Assembly (NCBI GenBank): GCA_008933995.1
Contig: WARS01002854.1
Coordinates: forward strand, 56,356 to 120,355
Reading direction: 5' to 3'
DNA length: 64,000 bases
Origin: Datnioides undecimradiatus
Taxonomy: Eukaryota; Chordata; Actinopteri; Lobotiformes; Datnioididae
Shown: positions 61,501 to 64,000 of the stretch, piece after piece
Layout: every line of letters begins with the position of its first letter
How positions within the stretch are numbered: position 1 is the stretch's first letter
Notes under the pieces: model-generated
What the model was told of the DNA's origin: nothing
The model's input: the letters and a program-made list of their open reading frames with translations, nothing else
Databases searched by the model: none
Translations under genes and position numbers: made by a program

Positions 61501-64000
61501 GTTGCTGTTGCTGCAGTTGTGGTTGTTGCTGCTGCAGTTGTTGTTGTTGGGGCCTCTGTCATTGTTGTTGCTGGAGTTGTTGTTGTTGGGGCTACTGTGG
61601 TTGTTGTTGGACTAGTCGTTGTTGTTGCAGTTGTGGTTGTTATTGGGGCTGCTGTAGTGGTTGTTGCTGCTGCAGTTGTGGTTGTTGATGGGGCAGTTGT
61701 AGTGGTTGTTGTTGCTGCAGCTGTGGTTGCTGTTGGGGCCACTGTAGTGGTTGTTGTTGCTGCAGTTGTGGTTGGTGTTGGGGCCGCTGTGGTTGTTTTT
61801 GCTGAAGATGTGGTTGTTGTTGGTGCGGCTGTGGTTGTTGGACTAATGGTGGTTGTTGTTGCTGCAGTTGTGGTGGTTGTTAGGGCCACTGCAGTGGTTG
61901 TTGCTGCAGTTGTTGTTGCTGCAGTTGTGGTTGTTGCGGCTGTGGTCGTTGTTGGGGCTGTTGTAGTGGTTGTTGGGGTTTCTGTGGTTGTTGTTGGACT
62001 AGTAGTGGTTGTTGCTGCAGTTGTGGTGGTTGTCGAGGCTGCAGTTGTGGTTGTTGTTGCTGCCGTTGTGGTTGTTGTTGCTGCAGTAGTGGTGGTTGTT
62101 GTTGGAGCCTCTGTGGTTGTTGTTGTTCCTGCCGCTGTGGTTGTTGTTGGGGCTGCTGTTGTTGTTGTTGGATTAGTGGTGGTTGATGTTGGAGCCACTG
62201 TGGTCGTTGTTGCTGCAGCGGTGGTTGTTGTTGGACTAGTGGTGGTTGTTGTTGGAGCCTCTGTGGTCGTTGTTCCTACAGTTGTGGTTGTTGTTGTGGC
62301 AGCTGTGGTTGTTGTTGGACTAGTGGTGGTTGATGTTGGAGCCTCTGTAGTTGTTGTTCCTACCGCTGTGGTTGTTGTTGGGGCTGCTGTTGTTGGACTA
62401 GTCGTTGTTGTTGCAGTTGTGGTTGTTATTGGGGCTGCTATAGTTATTGTTGTTACTGCAGTTGTTGTTGTTGTTGGGAATCCTGTGGTTGTTGTTGCTG
62501 CGGTTGTGGTTGTTGCTGCAGCTGTGATTGTTGTTGCAGTAGTGGTGGTTGCTGTTGGAGCCACTGTGGTCGTTGCTGCACTTGTGGTTGTTGTTGGGGC
62601 TGCAGTTGTGGTTGTTGTTGGACTAGTGGTGGTTGCTGTTGGAGCCACTGTGGTCGTTGTTGCTGCAGCTGTGGTTGTTGTTGGACTAGTGGTGGTTGTT
62701 GTTGGAGCCTCTGTGGTTGTTGTTCCTGCCGCTGTGGTTGTTGTTGGGGCTGCTGTTGTTGTTGTTCCTGCCGCTGTGGTTGTTGTTGGGGCTGCTGTTG
62801 TTGTTGTTGGACTAGTGGTGGTTGTTGTTGGAGCCTCTGTGGTTGTTGCTGCAGTTGTGGTTGTTGTTGGACTAGTGGTGGTTGTTGTTGCTGCCGTTGT
62901 GGTTGTTGTTGCTGCAGTAGTGATGGTTGTTGTTGCTGCAGTAGTGATGGTTGTTGTTGGAGCCTCTGTGGTTGTTGTTGTTCCTGCCGCTGTGGTTGTT
63001 GTTGGGGCTGCTGTTGTTGTTGTTGGATTAGTGGTGGTTGATGTTGGAGCCACTGTGGTCGTTGTTGCTGCCGTTGTGGTTGTTGTTGGGGCTGCTGTTA
63101 TTGTTGTTGTTGTTGGACTAGTGGTGGTTGTTGTTGGAGCCTCTGTGGTTGTTGTTCCTGCAGTTGTGGTTGTTGTTGGGGCCGTTGTGGTTGTTGTTGG
63201 ATTAGTGGTGGTTGCTGTTGGAGCCACTGTGGTCGTTGTTGCTGCAGCTGTGGTTGTTGTTGGACTAGTGGTGGTTGTTATTGGAGCCTCTGTGGTCGTT
63301 GTTCCTGCAGTTGTGGTTGTTGTTGTGGCAGCTGTGGTTGTTGTTGGACTAGTGGTGGTTGTTGTTGGAGCCTCTGTGGTTGTTGTTGGGGCTGCTGTTG
63401 TTGTTGTTGGATTAGTGGTGGTTGCTGTTGGAGCCACTGTGGTTGTTGTTGCTGCAGTTGTGGTTGTTGTTGGGGCTGCTGTTATTGTTGTTGTTGGACT
63501 AGTGGTGGTCGTTGTTGGAGCCTCTGTGGTTGTTGTTCCTGCAGTTGTGGTTGTTGATGGGGCCGTTGTGGTTGTTGTTGGGGCCGCTGTTGTTGGACTA
63601 GTGGTGGTTGTTGTTGGAGCCTCTGTGGTTGTTGTTCCTGCGGTTGTGGTTGTTGTTGTGGCAGCTGTGGTTGTTGTTGGACTAATGGTGGTTGTTGTTG
63701 GAGCCACTGTGGTTGTTGTTGCTGCAGTTGTGGTTGTTCTTGGGGCCGCTGTTGTTGTTGTTGTTGGACTAGTGGTGGTTGTTGTTGGAGCCTCTGTAGT
63801 TGTTGTTCCTGCGATTGTGGTTGTTGTTGTGGCAGCTGTGGTTGTTGTTGGACTAGTGGTGGTTGTTGTTGGAGCCTCTGTGGTTGTTGCTGCAGTTGTG
63901 GTTGTTGTTGGGGCTGCAGTTGTGGTTGTTGTTGCTGCCGTTGTGGTTGTTGTTGCTGCAGTAGTGGTGGTTGTTGTTGGAGCCTCTGTGGTTGTTGTTG
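58554..64000 (-). CDS. Giant Thr-rich mucin-like surface protein, 3' end of gene (5' end beyond window)
   Basis: Seen: one minus-strand frame is open from the window edge to a TAA at 58554-58556, at least 1,814 residues with no intron or stop. It is almost entirely Thr, Ala, Pro, Ser and Val, with occasional Glu, Gly and Ile. It is built from diverged units around EAPTTTTTSPTTTTAA and AAPTTTTTAGTTTT; EAP, SPTTTT and VAPTATT blocks recur throughout. The last ~24 residues (SSAVISQTSFLVIIAVVTAV onward, ending LCN) form a hydrophobic tail with no trailing basic residues, as in a GPI signal. The tail resembles that of the small gene at 52,621 (SSA, I, S, LL/FL, V, A, T, VL in order), which supports common origin. 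Known: Thr/Pro tandem-repeat domains of this kind carry dense O-glycans. Inference: a long, stiff, membrane-tethered mucin. No methionine start is needed inside the window. The signal-peptide exon is expected upstream of 64,000. No von Willebrand, SEA or cysteine-knot domain is present in this part. Confidence 0.75.
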   Translation of the reverse strand, partial: TTTTEAPTTTTTTAATTTTTAATTTTTAAPTTTTTAATTTEAPTTTTTSPTTTTAATTTTTIAGTTTTEAPTTTTTSPTTTTTAAPRTTTTAATTTTVAPTTTTISPTTTTAATTTTTTAGTTTTEAPTTTTTSPTTAAPTTTTTAPSTTTTAGTTTTEAPTTTTTSPTTTITAAPTTTTTAATTTTVAPTATTTNPTTTTAAPTTTTEAPTTTTTSPTTTTAATTTTTTAGTTTTEAPITTTTSPTTTTAAATTTTVAPTATTTNPTTTTTAPTTTTTAGTTTTEAPTTTTTSPTTTTITAAPTTTTTAATTTTVAPTSTTTNPTTTTAAPTTTTAAGTTTTTEAPTTTITTAATTTITTAATTTTTAATTTTTSPTTTTTAATTTEAPTTTTTSPTTTTAAPTTTTAAGTTTTAAPTTTTAAGTTTTEAPTTTTTSPTTTTAAATTTTVAPTATTTSPTTTTTAAPTTTTSAATTTVAPTATTTTATTITAAATTTTAATTTTGFPTTTTTAVTTITIAAPITTTTATTTTSPTTAAPTTTTAVGTTTTEAPTSTTTSPTTTTAATTTTTTVGTTTTEAPTTTTTSPTTTTAAATTTTVAPTSTTTNPTTTTAAPTTTTAAGTTTTTEAPTTTTTTAATTTTTAATTTTTAASTTTTTAATTTTSPTTTTETPTTTTTAPTTTTAATTTTAATTTAATTTAVALTTTTTAATTTTISPTTTAAPTTTTSSAKTTTAAPTPTTTAATTTTTVAPTATTAAATTTTTTAPSTTTTAAATTTTAAPITTTTATTTTSPTTTTVAPTTTTPATTMTEAPTTTTAAATTTTAATATTGAPTASTAAATTTTSPTTTTETPTTTTTAATTTTAAPTTTTTAAPTMTTATAATTTAAPTTAVAPTTTTTAATTTTTSPTTPTAAPTTTTSSATTTTTAAPRPTTTAATTTTTVAPTAPTAAATTTNNSPTTTTEAPTTTTTVATTTTTAPPTTTTTAPSTTTTAAATTTTAAPITTTTATTTTSPTTTTVAPTTTTPATTMTEAPTASTAAATTTTSPTTTTETPTTTTTAATTTTAAPTTTTTAAPTTTTAAAATTTPPTATTTSSPTTTTTTTAATTTTGGPTATTVAPTATTAAATTNTSPTTTTGAPATTTTVATTTTIAPPRTTTTAATTTTTAATTTTPAITTTEAPTTAATTIATSPTTTTAARTTTTTAVTSTTEVPTTTTAAPTTTTTAATTTEAPTTTTTSPTTTTAAATTTTEAPTTTTTSPTTTTTAAPTTTTAAPTTSTAAPTTTTAATTTATTTTAAATTTTAAPTTTTAATTTTSATTTAAATTTTSPTTTTAAPTTTTTAGAMTSPTTTTAAATTTTAATTAATTTTTAATTTGAPTTTTVAPTATTTAAAMTSPTTTTATPTTSTAAPTTTTAATTTAAATTTTAAPTTTTAATTTTSATTTAATTTTEVPATTTTSPTTTTEAPTTTTTAGAMTSPTTTTAAATTTTAATTAATTTTTAATTTGAPTTTTVAPTATTGAATTTTAAPTTTTAAPTTTTTSATTTTVGPTTTTVAPTATTAAARTTTSQTTTTEAPTTTTTAATTTAATTSTVAPTTTTITATTTTTAATTSSPTTTTTTATTTTATTTTTSPTTTTAAPTTATPSKTTTIAAAPTTTTTTATTTAATTTAATTTTGVPPTITTAALTTTTASPTTTTTATTTTTAAATTTTAVPTTTTARTTSTATPTTATTATTTTTTAATTTTVATTTVASTMTTVRATTTTAPPAAAAPATTTVASSAVISQTSFLVIIAVVTAVLCN

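Overview
This window looks like part of a teleost (probably percomorph) fish chromosome. Evidence for this is the very high density of (CA)n/(GT)n microsatellites, the interspersed-repeat tails typical of fish genomes, relics of mariner-like and Tc1-like transposons, canonical GT-AG splice sites, and one exon matching the vertebrate splicing factor CWC22. Nothing prokaryotic is present. Most long open frames here are read-through of microsatellites and are not genes.

Positions 1 to about 52,200 hold almost no recognisable coding sequence. This part is intergenic or intronic DNA with dense dinucleotide repeats, several minisatellites, two direct copies of a dead mariner-like transposase fragment (about 11.2-11.85 kb and 33.05-33.66 kb), retroelement tails (6.3, 23.5-24.1 and 49.9-50.3 kb), two related arrays of a 39-bp repeat carrying CTCF-like cores (26.0 and 27.1 kb), and two perfect hairpins (9.3 and 25.8 kb). 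The one exon I can name is an 82-nt minus-strand exon of cwc22 at 36,412-36,493, with good splice sites on both sides. I found none of its neighbouring exons.

Positions 52,200 to 64,000 hold the most interesting content: two minus-strand genes in tandem for threonine-rich, mucin-like surface proteins. The downstream gene (52.2-54.0 kb) appears complete: TATA box, a short untranslated exon, a second exon carrying the start codon and signal peptide, an 80-nt intron, then one exon with about 150 residues of Thr/Pro/Ser/Ala repeats, a C-terminal hydrophobic tail of the GPI-anchor type, and a polyadenylation signal. The upstream gene (58,554 to beyond 64,000) is a far larger relative. It has at least 1,814 residues of Thr/Ala/Pro repeats open without a stop to the window edge, and ends in a tail that resembles the small one. 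Its signal-peptide exon and promoter must lie outside the window. Between the two genes are a Tc1-like transposase remnant and a second copy of the repeat seen at 23.5 kb.

The likely shared role is a heavily O-glycosylated, membrane-anchored coat on an epithelial or blood-cell surface. That is inferred from architecture only. I could not assign either gene to a named family.
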